A stretch of 16,071 nt of DNA from an uncultured bacterium (GTDB lineage Bacteria > Actinomycetota > Coriobacteriia > Coriobacteriales > Coriobacteriaceae): the NCBI GenBank assembly GCA_905215445.1, contig CAJMPZ010000049.1, positions 1 through 16,071 on the forward strand, given 5' to 3'. The translations under genes and the position numbers were made by a program. The notes beneath the pieces are model-generated. The model saw only the letters and a list, made by a program, of their open reading frames with translations. It searched no databases and had not been told where the DNA came from. Of the stretch, positions 1-6,829 are shown in pieces; within the stretch, counting starts at the first letter, position 1; every line of letters starts with the position of its first letter.

Positions 1-284
1 GAGATACCGGCATTGTTGACGACCGTGTCCAAGCCGCCCATGTCGGCTGCGGTCTGCGTAAAGGCCTCAGTCACGGCCTCGAGCGAGGTGAGATCGCAGG
101 AGCGACCCCAGACCTTGGCGTCGGGATAGGCGGCTGTCAGCTTCTCAACGGCCGTGTCGGCAGTCTCCTGGCGCGAGCCAAAGACGGTGACGGCAGCGCC
201 TTCCTCGATAAAACGGCAGGCGATGGCATAGCCGATACCGCGTGTGCCTCCGGTGATGATTGCTTTCTTGCCCTCGAGCAACAT
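1..284 (-). CDS. SDR family oxidoreductase, N-terminal part (cut by window edge)
   Basis: NAD(P)-dependent short-chain dehydrogenase/reductase. Read on the minus strand from the ATG at 284, the first 94 residues are visible. They contain the Rossmann cofactor motif TGGTRGIG (residues 11-18) and, at the window edge, the NNAG motif (90-93) that stabilises the central sheet. Both are diagnostic for classical SDRs. The catalytic Ser-Tyr-Lys residues lie beyond the edge, so the substrate cannot be inferred. FabG-like 3-oxoacyl-ACP reductases and sugar or alcohol dehydrogenases both fit. A purine-rich GAGAGGAAG sequence sits just upstream of the ATG. The gene lies downstream of hom on the same strand but is separated from it by a terminator, so it is probably transcribed independently. 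Confidence 0.9.
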   Translation of the reverse strand, partial: MLLEGKKAIITGGTRGIGYAIACRFIEEGAAVTVFGSRQETADTAVEKLTAAYPDAKVWGRSCDLTSLEAVTEAFTQTAADMGGLDTVVNNAGI

Positions 285-356
285 GGTGCTTCCTCTCATC
301 GCGGGCGGACATTCGCAGCACAGCGTAGCGGTAGTCGGAATCGGCCGCGTTTGCAT

Positions 357-385
357 ATCGGTGAACGGTAGCCCGCGTTACCGAT
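357..385. promoter_or_regulatory. Nested inverted repeat upstream of the SDR gene (possible operator)
   Basis: ATCGGT (357-362) and ACCGAT (380-385) form an inverted repeat. Inside it, CGGTA (366-370) and TACCG (379-383) form a second, overlapping one. The site lies about 75 bp upstream of the SDR start, where a regulator could bind. Arms are short and no regulator gene is adjacent, so this is only a candidate. The rest of 285-437 shows nothing I can name. Confidence 0.2.
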
Positions 386-437
386 GAGCGGCTCGCGCAA
401 ATATGCTCTGCCGTTGTGCTTAGGGCAGGTGACAAAA

Positions 438-467
438 GGGCTCCCGTCCCACATCGGACGGGAGCCC
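438..467 (-). terminator. Intrinsic terminator of hom
   Basis: A perfect 12-bp stem, GGGCTCCCGTCC (438-449) with its complement at 456-467, encloses a 6-nt loop. On the minus strand it is followed directly by TTTTGTC, a short U tract. It lies 31 bp beyond the hom stop codon. The plus-strand side has no U tract, so it acts on hom. Confidence 0.88.
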
Positions 468-498
468 TCAAGGCGCGTATTGCTAGGCGAGCGTTGGG

Positions 499-1842
499 CT
501 AGTTCGCCATAACGCCTTCGGTCCAGGCCTCGACGTCCTCGATGCGCAGGACGTTGGCGACCTCGGCCACGCAGTCGACGCCGGCAAGCTCGGCGGCGGC
601 AGCTTGGACGTCCTTCTCGAGCGCGCGGTGCGTCAGGAAGATGACCGAGCAGGCATCACTGACGCCCGACTTGCCGTCCTCGACCTGGTTGATGAGCGAG
701 ATCGAGATGTTGTGCTTGGCAAAGATGTCGACTGTCTCGGACAGGGCGCCCACGCGGTCGGCGACCTTCAGGCGCACATAGTACTTGGTCTGGAGCTCGT
801 CCATGGGCTTAAAGGTGAGGTTGTGGCCATAGGGCTCAATCTCGGGCAGCGGAGCCACGCCGCGGCTGATCTGCTCGGAGAGCGACAGGATATCGCCCAC
901 GACGGCGCTCGCGGTGGGGAAGGAGCCTGCGCCCGCGCCGTAGAACATGGTCTCGCCCACGGCGTCGCCTACCACGTAGACGGCGTTCATGGCGCCGTTG
1001 ACCTTGGCAAGCATATGGTCTGCGGGGATCAGCGTGGGATGCACGCGAACGTCGACGCCAGCGTCGGTGTTGCGGGCGATGCCGAGCAGCTTGATGGTGT
1101 AGCCGAGCTCGCGGGCCTGGGCGATGTCCTCGGCGCCGATGGTGCGGATACCCTGCTGGTACACATCATCGGTGGTAACGCGGGTGCCAAAGCCGATGGA
1201 GGCGAGGATGGCCGTCTTGCTGGCGGCATCGAAGCCGTCGACGTCGGCGGACGGGTCGGCCTCGGCATAGCCCTTGGCCTGTGCGTCGGCAAGTACGTCG
1301 GCGTAATCGGCGCCCTCGGCGTCCATGCGCGACAGGATATAGTTGGTGGTACCGTTGAGAATGCCGGCGATGGTCAGGATCTTGTTGCCCACCAGGTCGT
1401 GCTCGAGCGTGCTCACGATGGGGATGCCGCCGCCGCAGCTGGCCTCGCACTTAATCTGCACGCCGCACGCGCGCGCCTTCTCGGCGAGCGTCTCGACATG
1501 GCGGCCCAGCAGGGCCTTGTTGGCAGAGACGACGTGCTTGCCGTGCTCAAAGGCGGTGGTGAAGATCTCGGTCGCGGGGTGCTCGCCGCCAATCAGCTCG
1601 ACGACGATGTCGACGGCGGGGTCGGTGACGACGTCATGCCAGTCACTCGTAAAGGCCTCGTGCTCAATACCGGCTGCCTCGGCCTGCTCCCAGGCAAGCG
1701 CGCAGGCGCGGGTCAGCTTAAGGTCGATGCCGTAGGCTGCCAGGTACTCATCGTGGTGGCTCTTGATCAGACGGGCCACGCCGCCGCCGACGGTTCCCAG
1801 ACCGATCAGACCGACGTTCACGGTGCGCAGGGATTCGCTCAT
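499..1842 (-). CDS. hom: Homoserine dehydrogenase
   Basis: NAD(P)H-dependent reduction of aspartate semialdehyde to homoserine, the branch point to threonine, isoleucine and methionine; cytoplasmic. The 447-aa product has the expected order: Rossmann motif G14-x-G16-x-x-G19, SANKALLG (106-113) with the conserved Asn-Lys, GGGIPIV (137-143), the family signature GILNGTTNYIL (160-170), and DPSADVDGFDAASK (196-209) with the catalytic-type Lys209. A C-terminal ACT domain begins near residue 354 (YYVRLKVADRVGALSE), consistent with feedback control by threonine, as known for the long form of this enzyme. The ATG at 1842 follows a good ribosome site (GAAGGAG). It is monofunctional, with no aspartokinase fused. 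It is divergent from the amino acid importer at 2094 and is followed by a strong terminator. Confidence 0.97.
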   Translation of the reverse strand: MSESLRTVNVGLIGLGTVGGGVARLIKSHHDEYLAAYGIDLKLTRACALAWEQAEAAGIEHEAFTSDWHDVVTDPAVDIVVELIGGEHPATEIFTTAFEHGKHVVSANKALLGRHVETLAEKARACGVQIKCEASCGGGIPIVSTLEHDLVGNKILTIAGILNGTTNYILSRMDAEGADYADVLADAQAKGYAEADPSADVDGFDAASKTAILASIGFGTRVTTDDVYQQGIRTIGAEDIAQARELGYTIKLLGIARNTDAGVDVRVHPTLIPADHMLAKVNGAMNAVYVVGDAVGETMFYGAGAGSFPTASAVVGDILSLSEQISRGVAPLPEIEPYGHNLTFKPMDELQTKYYVRLKVADRVGALSETVDIFAKHNISISLINQVEDGKSGVSDACSVIFLTHRALEKDVQAAAAELAGVDCVAEVANVLRIEDVEAWTEGVMAN

Positions 1843-1896
1843 AGATAGCTCCTTCGTGCATCTTATGGATGGATTAACCGCTTAAAGGTTGAGTGC

Positions 1897-1902
1897 ATTC
1901 TA
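1897..1902 (-). promoter_or_regulatory. Candidate -10 element for hom
   Basis: On the minus strand, TAGAAT matches the sigma-A -10 consensus at five of six positions, about 55 bp upstream of the hom ATG. No good -35 hexamer is visible at the usual spacing, so the assignment is weak. Confidence 0.3.
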
Positions 1903-1970
1903 GCGTGAACCGAGGGCGCGTGCTCGCCAGGCAACAGGAGTCGCACAAAACGGCACCCCCGAAACGCTGC

Positions 1971-1987
1971 GGAAACATTGGAAACAT
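1971..1987 (+). promoter_or_regulatory. Tandem GGAAACAT motif upstream of livJ copy 1
   Basis: GGAAACAT occurs twice with a 9-bp period (1971-1978 and 1980-1987) in the divergent hom/livJ region. The same octamer occurs once at 3323-3330 upstream of the second binding-protein gene, and a one-mismatch version (GGAAACCT) lies at 4829-4836 just upstream of livH. Recurrence before co-functional genes suggests a regulator site; the regulator is unknown. In the rest of the 1843-2093 spacer I see no convincing promoter for livJ copy 1. Confidence 0.4.
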
Positions 1988-2093
1988 GCTCGCTACAAAC
2001 GGAACTCCGTAACAAACTGTCAACGTTTGCGCCATAAGGTTTGCCCCGTACCGCAAGACGACCGCACTGCGGCCAGCGAAAAAGGGGGACACC

Positions 2094-3260
2094 ATGTTCA
2101 ACATCAACAGCACGCTCAGCCGAAGGAACTTTCTCGCCGGCGCCGCGGCGCTCGGCAGCACCGCGGCACTCGCTGGTTGTTCGTCGGGTGGCTCGGACGG
2201 CGGCTCCGCCGATGACGGCAAGACCTTCAAGATCGGTGTCATCGGCCCTCTGACCGGCGCCGCGGCAACCTATGGCGTTTCGGCCGAGAAGGGTGCCAAG
2301 CTTGCCGCCAAGGATTTCTCGACCAAGGACCTCAAACTCTCGCTTAAGTCCGAGGACGATGTCGCCGACGGCGAGAAGGCCATCAACGCCTTCAATACGT
2401 TGTGCGACTGGGGCATGCAGGCGCTCGTCGGCCCCGTCACCACCGGTGCTGCCGTCGCCGTCTCGGGCGAGATTGCCGACGATATGCTCATGGTCACGCC
2501 TTCGGCCTCGTCGCTCGACGTGACCAAGGATAAGACAACGGTCTTTCAGGTTTGCTTCACCGATCCCACCATGGGTGCCAGCGCCGCGAAGTTCTTGGCC
2601 GAGAAGTATGCAGACGCCAAGATCGCCCTGTTCTACAACTCCGGCGATACGTACAGCTCGGGTGTTGCCGATGCCTTTGCCGAGCAGGCCAAGGAGTCCA
2701 AACTTGATGTCGTCGATACCGAGACCTTTAAGGACGACTCCTCCACGAGCTTTACCAACCAGCTCACCAAGGCCAAGGAGGCCGGCGCCACGCTCATCTT
2801 TGCGCCGATCTACTACACGCCGGCGTCCGTTTTGCTCAAGAACGCCAAGGACATGGGATACGACATGACCCTCATGGGTACCGACGGCATGGACGGCCTG
2901 CTCTCCGTCGAGGGCTTCGACACCTCTCTTGCCGAGGGCGTGCTGCTCATGACCCCGTTCTCTGCCGACGATGAGAAGAACGCCGACTTCGTCAAGGCAT
3001 ATAAGGACGCCTACGACGAGACGCCCAACCAGTTTGCCGCCGATGCCTATGACTGCGTCCATGCGATTGTCGAGGCTATCGATAAGGCAAACATCGACAT
3101 TACGGCCGACGGCGCCGACATTGCCGGCGATCTTGCCAAGGCCATGCGCAAGATCAAGATCGAGGGTCTGACGGGCGAGCTCACGTGGAACGACGAGGGC
3201 CAAGTCGAGAAGCCCGCTACAGCCTATGTGATCCAGGACGGCAAGTACATCGCCGCCTAA
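2094..3260 (+). CDS. livJ: Branched-chain amino acid ABC transporter substrate-binding lipoprotein (copy 1)
   Basis: Extracellular binding protein of a hydrophobic amino acid (HAAT/Liv) importer, a type I periplasmic-binding fold that hands substrate to LivHM. The 388-aa product begins with a lipoprotein signal: SRRNFL (9-14), which resembles a twin-arginine motif, a hydrophobic stretch, and the lipobox LAGC with Cys29 as the lipidated residue. The mature part carries family features: KIGVIGPLTGAAATYG near its start, TPSASS in the ligand cleft region, YNSGDTYSSGVADAF, and YYTPASVLLKNAK. The ATG follows AAAGGGGGAC. The protein is roughly 70% identical by eye to the product of the next gene, so the two arose by tandem duplication. 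Exact substrate is uncertain: Leu/Ile/Val is the default for the family, but related proteins bind other amino acids or amides. Confidence 0.95.
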   Translation: MFNINSTLSRRNFLAGAAALGSTAALAGCSSGGSDGGSADDGKTFKIGVIGPLTGAAATYGVSAEKGAKLAAKDFSTKDLKLSLKSEDDVADGEKAINAFNTLCDWGMQALVGPVTTGAAVAVSGEIADDMLMVTPSASSLDVTKDKTTVFQVCFTDPTMGASAAKFLAEKYADAKIALFYNSGDTYSSGVADAFAEQAKESKLDVVDTETFKDDSSTSFTNQLTKAKEAGATLIFAPIYYTPASVLLKNAKDMGYDMTLMGTDGMDGLLSVEGFDTSLAEGVLLMTPFSADDEKNADFVKAYKDAYDETPNQFAADAYDCVHAIVEAIDKANIDITADGADIAGDLAKAMRKIKIEGLTGELTWNDEGQVEKPATAYVIQDGKYIAA

Positions 3261-3309
3261 GTGCGCATAAAGCGCTACCGGTGAGGCCGTTTTAATCAGG
3301 GCGGGGACG

Positions 3310-3460
3310 CTTGTAACAGAATGGAAACATTACTTTTACACAATAAAGTGGCTAAACTGCATAAACCAATAGAAATACGCATAACTATGGATAAACGGAC
3401 AAAACAAAAGAAAAGTTGAAATAATCGCCACTTTTCTCAACTAAAGCGTCTACTATTTTG
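3310..3460 (+). promoter_or_regulatory. AT-rich upstream region of livJ copy 2
   Basis: This stretch is far richer in A/T than its surroundings and lies in the 271-bp gap between the two binding-protein genes, so it very probably holds a promoter for copy 2 and livHMGF. It contains GTAACA, the GGAAACAT motif (3323-3330), TTTACA (3335-3340) with TGCATA 17 bp later, and TTGAAA (3416-3421) with AT-rich sequence after it. I cannot decide which pair is the real promoter. Confidence 0.5.
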
Positions 3461-3464
3461 CGAA

Positions 3465-3510
3465 CGCCGAACACGGCGAAGGATGGCCTGTCGGGTAACC
3501 AAAACCCGAC
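3465..3510 (+). other. Two small hairpins in the leader of livJ copy 2
   Basis: CGCCG/CGGCG (3465-3469 and 3474-3478, 4-nt loop) and GTCGGGT/ACCCGAC (3490-3496 and 3504-3510, 7-nt loop) can form in the mRNA leader. The second ends about 10 nt before the ribosome site. They could affect stability or translation. No leader peptide rich in Leu/Ile/Val codons is present, so classic attenuation is not supported. Confidence 0.35.
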
Positions 3511-3531
3511 GAGATTTGAGAGGAGAGCCGC

Positions 3532-4719
3532 ATGTCGAGCCTCACCGGTAAGTCATTGAACCCTGTTATGAATCGCAGGAGCGTTATCGCGAGCGCAGCA
3601 GGTCTGGGGGCGATGTCCATTCTAGCTGGCTGCTCCTCCAACGGCGGCGACAGCGGTTCCGCTTCGGGCGACGCTTCGTTTAAGATCGGCACCATCGGCC
3701 CGCTGACCGGTGCCGCCGCGTCCTACGGCAAGTCCGTTACCCAGGGCGTCGAGCTTGGCTGCAAGGACTTCTCCACCAAGGAGCTGCCGCTTGCCAGCAA
3801 GGCCGAGGACGACCAGGCCGACGGCGAGAAGGCCGTCAACGCCTTTAATACCCTGCTCGACTGGGGCATGCAGGCCCTTGTCGGCCCGACCACCACGGGT
3901 GCGTCGGTTGCCGTTGCCGCAGAGTGCGGCAACGACCCCAAGACGTTCATGATCACCCCGTCCGCGTCCTCCGAGGACGTCACCGACGGCAAGGATTGCG
4001 TCTTCCAGGTTTGCTTCACCGACCCCAACCAGGGCGTCAACGCTGCCAAGTTCCTGGCGCAGAAGTATGCGGACGAGAAGTTCGTGCTGTTCTATAACTC
4101 CGGCGACGCTTATTCTTCGGGTGTCGCGGATGCCTTTAAGGCCCAGGCCGCTGAGTCCAAGCTCGAGATTGTCGACGAGGAGACCTTTAAGGACGACTCC
4201 GCCACGAGCTTTACCAACCAGCTGACCAAGGCCAAGCAGGCCGGCGCCACCATGATCTTTGCGCCAATCTACTACACGCCTGCCTCGGTCCTGCTCAAGA
4301 ACGCCAAGGACATGGGCTACGACGTCAAGATGATGGGCTGCGACGGCATGGACGGCATCCTGGGCGTTGAGGGCTTCGACACTTCTCTTGCCGAGGGTCT
4401 GCTGCTCATGACCCCGTTCTCCGCCGACGACGAGAAGAACGCCGACTTCGTCAACGCTTACAAGGATAAGTACGGCGATACCCCCGACCAGTTTGCCGCC
4501 GACGCCTACGATGGCGTGCACGCGGTGGCCGAGGCCCTCAAGGAGGCCGGTCTTGGTGTCGACGCCGACCCGACCGAGGTCGCCGAGAAGCTGCCCAAGG
4601 CTATGCTCAAGATTACCGTTGACGGTCTGACCGGCAAGCTCACCTGGAACGATAAGGGTCAGGTCCAGAAGGACCCCACGGCGTACGTTATCACCGATGG
4701 CAAGTACGTACGGGCCTAA
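3532..4719 (+). CDS. livJ: Branched-chain amino acid ABC transporter substrate-binding lipoprotein (copy 2)
   Basis: Second substrate-binding lipoprotein of the same importer, 395 aa. The signal segment contains NRRSVI (14-19), a twin-arginine-like pair, then a hydrophobic stretch and the lipobox LAGC with Cys34. The mature domain repeats the landmarks of copy 1: KIGTIGPLTGAAASYG, TPSASS, YNSGDAYSSGVADAF, YYTPASVLLKNAK and the C-terminal GLTGKLTWND. The ATG at 3532 has a strong site (GAGAGGAGAG); an internal Met13 could also start the signal peptide but lacks such a site. Copies 1 and 2 differ most in the segment before TPSASS and in the residues around positions 325-345 of copy 1. They may therefore bind different or overlapping amino acids while sharing the same permease. 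Copy 2 directly precedes livH, with a stem-loop between them. Confidence 0.95.
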   Translation: MSSLTGKSLNPVMNRRSVIASAAGLGAMSILAGCSSNGGDSGSASGDASFKIGTIGPLTGAAASYGKSVTQGVELGCKDFSTKELPLASKAEDDQADGEKAVNAFNTLLDWGMQALVGPTTTGASVAVAAECGNDPKTFMITPSASSEDVTDGKDCVFQVCFTDPNQGVNAAKFLAQKYADEKFVLFYNSGDAYSSGVADAFKAQAAESKLEIVDEETFKDDSATSFTNQLTKAKQAGATMIFAPIYYTPASVLLKNAKDMGYDVKMMGCDGMDGILGVEGFDTSLAEGLLLMTPFSADDEKNADFVNAYKDKYGDTPDQFAADAYDGVHAVAEALKEAGLGVDADPTEVAEKLPKAMLKITVDGLTGKLTWNDKGQVQKDPTAYVITDGKYVRA

Positions 4720-4750
4720 TAGACCGCCTTACATAGAGCGGTTTTGATCC

Positions 4751-4782
4751 CAAGCAGGGGAGGTTTTGGCCTTCCCTGCTTG
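4751..4782 (+). terminator. Stem-loop between livJ copy 2 and livH
   Basis: CAAGCAGGGGAGG (4751-4763) pairs with CCTTCCCTGCTTG (4770-4782) in a 13-bp stem with one G-U pair and a 6-nt loop. No strong U tract follows (CTTGGTAT), so it is more likely a partial terminator or an mRNA 3'-end stabiliser than a complete stop. Such elements are known to raise binding-protein levels over permease levels in ABC operons. Confidence 0.6.
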
Positions 4783-4792
4783 CTTGGTATCT

Positions 4793-4812
4793 AGGGACAG
4801 TGTAACGTCCCT
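4793..4812 (+). other. Second small hairpin before livH
   Basis: AGGGAC (4793-4798) and GTCCCT (4807-4812) flank an 8-nt loop and are followed by GTTTCAT. The hairpin stands 10 bp after the larger stem-loop. It may act with it in partial termination, or be an operator. It lies 29 bp before the livH ribosome site. Confidence 0.35.
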
Positions 4813-4858
4813 GTTTCATACATCAACTGGAAACCTATTCGAAAGGGGGATGTGGAAC

Positions 4859-5740
4859 ATGACGGTCTTTATCCAATACCTGGTCAACGGCCTGTCCATG
4901 GGCAGCGTCTACGCCATCATCGCGTTGGGCTACACCATGGTCTACGGTATCGCCAAGATGCTGAACTTCGCTCACGGCGACGTCATCATGGTCGGTGCCT
5001 ATGTCTCGTTCTGCGCCACGTCGTATCTCGGCCTCCCGGGCTGGGCATCTGTAATTCTCTCTTGCGTGGCCTGCACGGTTCTCGGTGTTCTCATTGAGGG
5101 TCTGGCCTATAAGCCGCTGCGCCAAGCAGGCCCGCTGGCCGTTTTGATCACGGCCATCGGCGTGTCCTACTTCCTGCAGAATGCCGCGCAGCTTCTGTGG
5201 GGCGCCACGCCCAAGAACTTCACTTCGCTCGTCACCTTCCCGGTGCCGGAGTTCTTGGCCAAGTTCAACGTGAGCGCCGTATCGCTCGTCACCATCGTCG
5301 CCTGTCTGGTTATCATGGCCGGCCTGATGTTCTTTACAGGTAAGACCAAGATGGGCAAAGCCATGCGCGCCGTGTCCGAGGACAAGGCCGCCGCTCAGCT
5401 CATGGGCATCAACGTCAACCGCACCATCTCGATGACGTTTGCCATCGGCTCTGCCCTTGCCGCCATCGCCGGTGTGCTGCTGTGCTCCTACTCGCCGGTG
5501 CTGCAGCCCACCACGGGCGCCATGCCTGGCATCAAGGCCTTCGACGCCGCCGTCTTCGGCGGTATCGGCTCCATCCCCGGCGCCTTTGTCGGTGGCATTC
5601 TCATCGGCATCATCGAGGCGATGGCGCAGGCCTACATTTCCACGAGCCTTGCCAACTCCATCGTCTTTGGTGTTCTGATCATCGTCCTGCTCGTCAAGCC
5701 TGCCGGCCTCTTGGGCAAGTACGTCCCCGAGAAGGTGTAG
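4859..5740 (+). CDS. livH: Branched-chain amino acid ABC transporter permease LivH
   Basis: First membrane subunit of the HAAT/Liv importer, 293 aa, highly hydrophobic with about eight membrane segments. The N-terminus (GLSMGSVYAIIALGYTMVYG, residues 11-30, then LNFAHGD) is the hallmark of the family. The cytoplasmic loop that contacts the ATPases is at about 166-188 (GKAMRAVSEDKAAAQLMGIN). Near the end, FDAAVFGGIGSIPGAFVGG matches the family. I chose the ATG at 4859 because AAAGGGGG (4842-4849) stands nine bases upstream. The in-frame ATG at 4850 touches that site, and an in-frame ATG at 4766 falls inside the stem-loop and would add 31 residues unlike the family. The stop codon abuts the livM start, so the two are translationally coupled. 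Confidence 0.96.
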   Translation: MTVFIQYLVNGLSMGSVYAIIALGYTMVYGIAKMLNFAHGDVIMVGAYVSFCATSYLGLPGWASVILSCVACTVLGVLIEGLAYKPLRQAGPLAVLITAIGVSYFLQNAAQLLWGATPKNFTSLVTFPVPEFLAKFNVSAVSLVTIVACLVIMAGLMFFTGKTKMGKAMRAVSEDKAAAQLMGINVNRTISMTFAIGSALAAIAGVLLCSYSPVLQPTTGAMPGIKAFDAAVFGGIGSIPGAFVGGILIGIIEAMAQAYISTSLANSIVFGVLIIVLLVKPAGLLGKYVPEKV

Positions 5741-6829
5741 GTGAGCGTTATGAAGTTTCTTAAAGACAAGCAGACGCGTCACGACTTTGTTACGTACGCC
5801 ATGTGCCTTGTGGCGTTCGCCATCGTGTTCTTTATGCAGTCCAACCACATGATTCCGCGCATGATCGCCGGTCAGCTGGTTCCCATCACGGCCTATATCG
5901 TCATGGCCATCTCCCTTAACCTCGTCGTCGGCATCGCGGGCGACTTGTCGCTGGGCCACGCAGGCTTTATGAGCGTCGGCGCCTATACGGGCATCGTTAC
6001 CGCCGTCGCCCTCGAGAGCGTCGTGCCCTCCGACCCCATTCGCCTGGCCATCAGCATTGTGGTCGGCGCCATCGCCGCTGCCATCCTGGGCTTTTTGATC
6101 GGCATCCCGGTCCTTCGCCTGAGCGGTGACTATCTGGCCATCGTGACCTTGGCCTTTGGCGAGATTATCAAAGAGATCGTCACCTGCCTTATCGTGGGCG
6201 TCGACTCTCGCGGCCTGCACGTGATCTTTAACATCACGGGTAACTCCACAATCGACGATCTGCACCTGCTCGAGGACGGCACCGCCATCATCAAGGGCGC
6301 CCAGGGCGCCTCGGGCGTGTCGACGTACTCGACCTTCCTCGCCGGTGCCATCCTGGTCATGGTCGCACTCGTGATCGTGCTCAACCTGGTTCGCAGCCGT
6401 ACTGGCCGTGCCATTATGGCCGTGCGCGACAACAAGATCGCTGCCGAGTCCGTGGGCATCTCTGTCACCGAGTACCGCATGATCGCCTTCGTGGTTTCCG
6501 CCGCTCTCGCCGGCGCTGCCGGAGCCCTCTTCGGCGGTAACTTCTCGCAGCTTTCCGCCACCAAGTTTGACTTCAACACGTCCATCCTCATCCTGGTGTT
6601 CGTGGTCCTGGGCGGTCTGGGCAATATGCGCGGCTCCGTCATCGCGGCGGCGTTGCTCACGGTGCTTCCCGAGCTGCTCCGTCAGTTCTCGGACTACCGC
6701 ATGCTCATCTACGCCATCGTGCTGATCCTGGTCATGATCTTTACCAACAACCCGCAGCTCAAGGCGTTCTTCGGTCGCGTCAAGGATCGCTTTACTTCCA
6801 AGAAGGAGGTGGCAGCCGATGCCCAGTAA
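5741..6829 (+). CDS. livM: Branched-chain amino acid ABC transporter permease LivM
   Basis: Second membrane subunit of the importer, 362 aa. The segment SLNLVVGIAGDLSLGHAGF (58-76) is the LivM signature, followed by SVGAYTG, LAIVTLAFGEIIKEIV (132-147) and the ATPase-contact loop GRAIMAVRDNKIAAESVGI (222-240). A hydrophilic loop near 152-200 lies between membrane segments and probably faces outward. The start is either GTG 5741, which directly follows the livH stop with GAAGG five bases upstream, or ATG 5750, preceded by AGGTGAG. I keep the GTG but cannot exclude the ATG; the difference is three residues. The 3' end overlaps the first 11 bases of livG. Confidence 0.95.
   Translation: MSVMKFLKDKQTRHDFVTYAMCLVAFAIVFFMQSNHMIPRMIAGQLVPITAYIVMAISLNLVVGIAGDLSLGHAGFMSVGAYTGIVTAVALESVVPSDPIRLAISIVVGAIAAAILGFLIGIPVLRLSGDYLAIVTLAFGEIIKEIVTCLIVGVDSRGLHVIFNITGNSTIDDLHLLEDGTAIIKGAQGASGVSTYSTFLAGAILVMVALVIVLNLVRSRTGRAIMAVRDNKIAAESVGISVTEYRMIAFVVSAALAGAAGALFGGNFSQLSATKFDFNTSILILVFVVLGGLGNMRGSVIAAALLTVLPELLRQFSDYRMLIYAIVLILVMIFTNNPQLKAFFGRVKDRFTSKKEVAADAQ

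Noticed and set aside
604..1848. Long plus-strand open frame opposite hom (414 codons)
   Set aside because: It is the antisense of a fully convincing homoserine dehydrogenase. Its residues are dominated by Gly, Ala, Val and Asp, as expected from GC-rich antisense, with no family motif.
1863..3203. 446-codon minus-strand frame opposite livJ copy 1, and the similar frame at 3622-4521
   Set aside because: Both are antisense shadows of the two paralogous binding proteins. They resemble each other only because the sense genes are duplicated.
3380..3531. Amino acid attenuator leader peptide before livJ copy 2
   Set aside because: The only short frame (from ATG 3387) encodes Lys/Arg/Gln-rich residues with no Leu, Ile or Val run, and no terminator/antiterminator pair is visible.
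4766..4858. Upstream ATG extension of livH
   Set aside because: That ATG lies in the loop/stem of the intergenic hairpin, has no ribosome site, and adds residues foreign to LivH.
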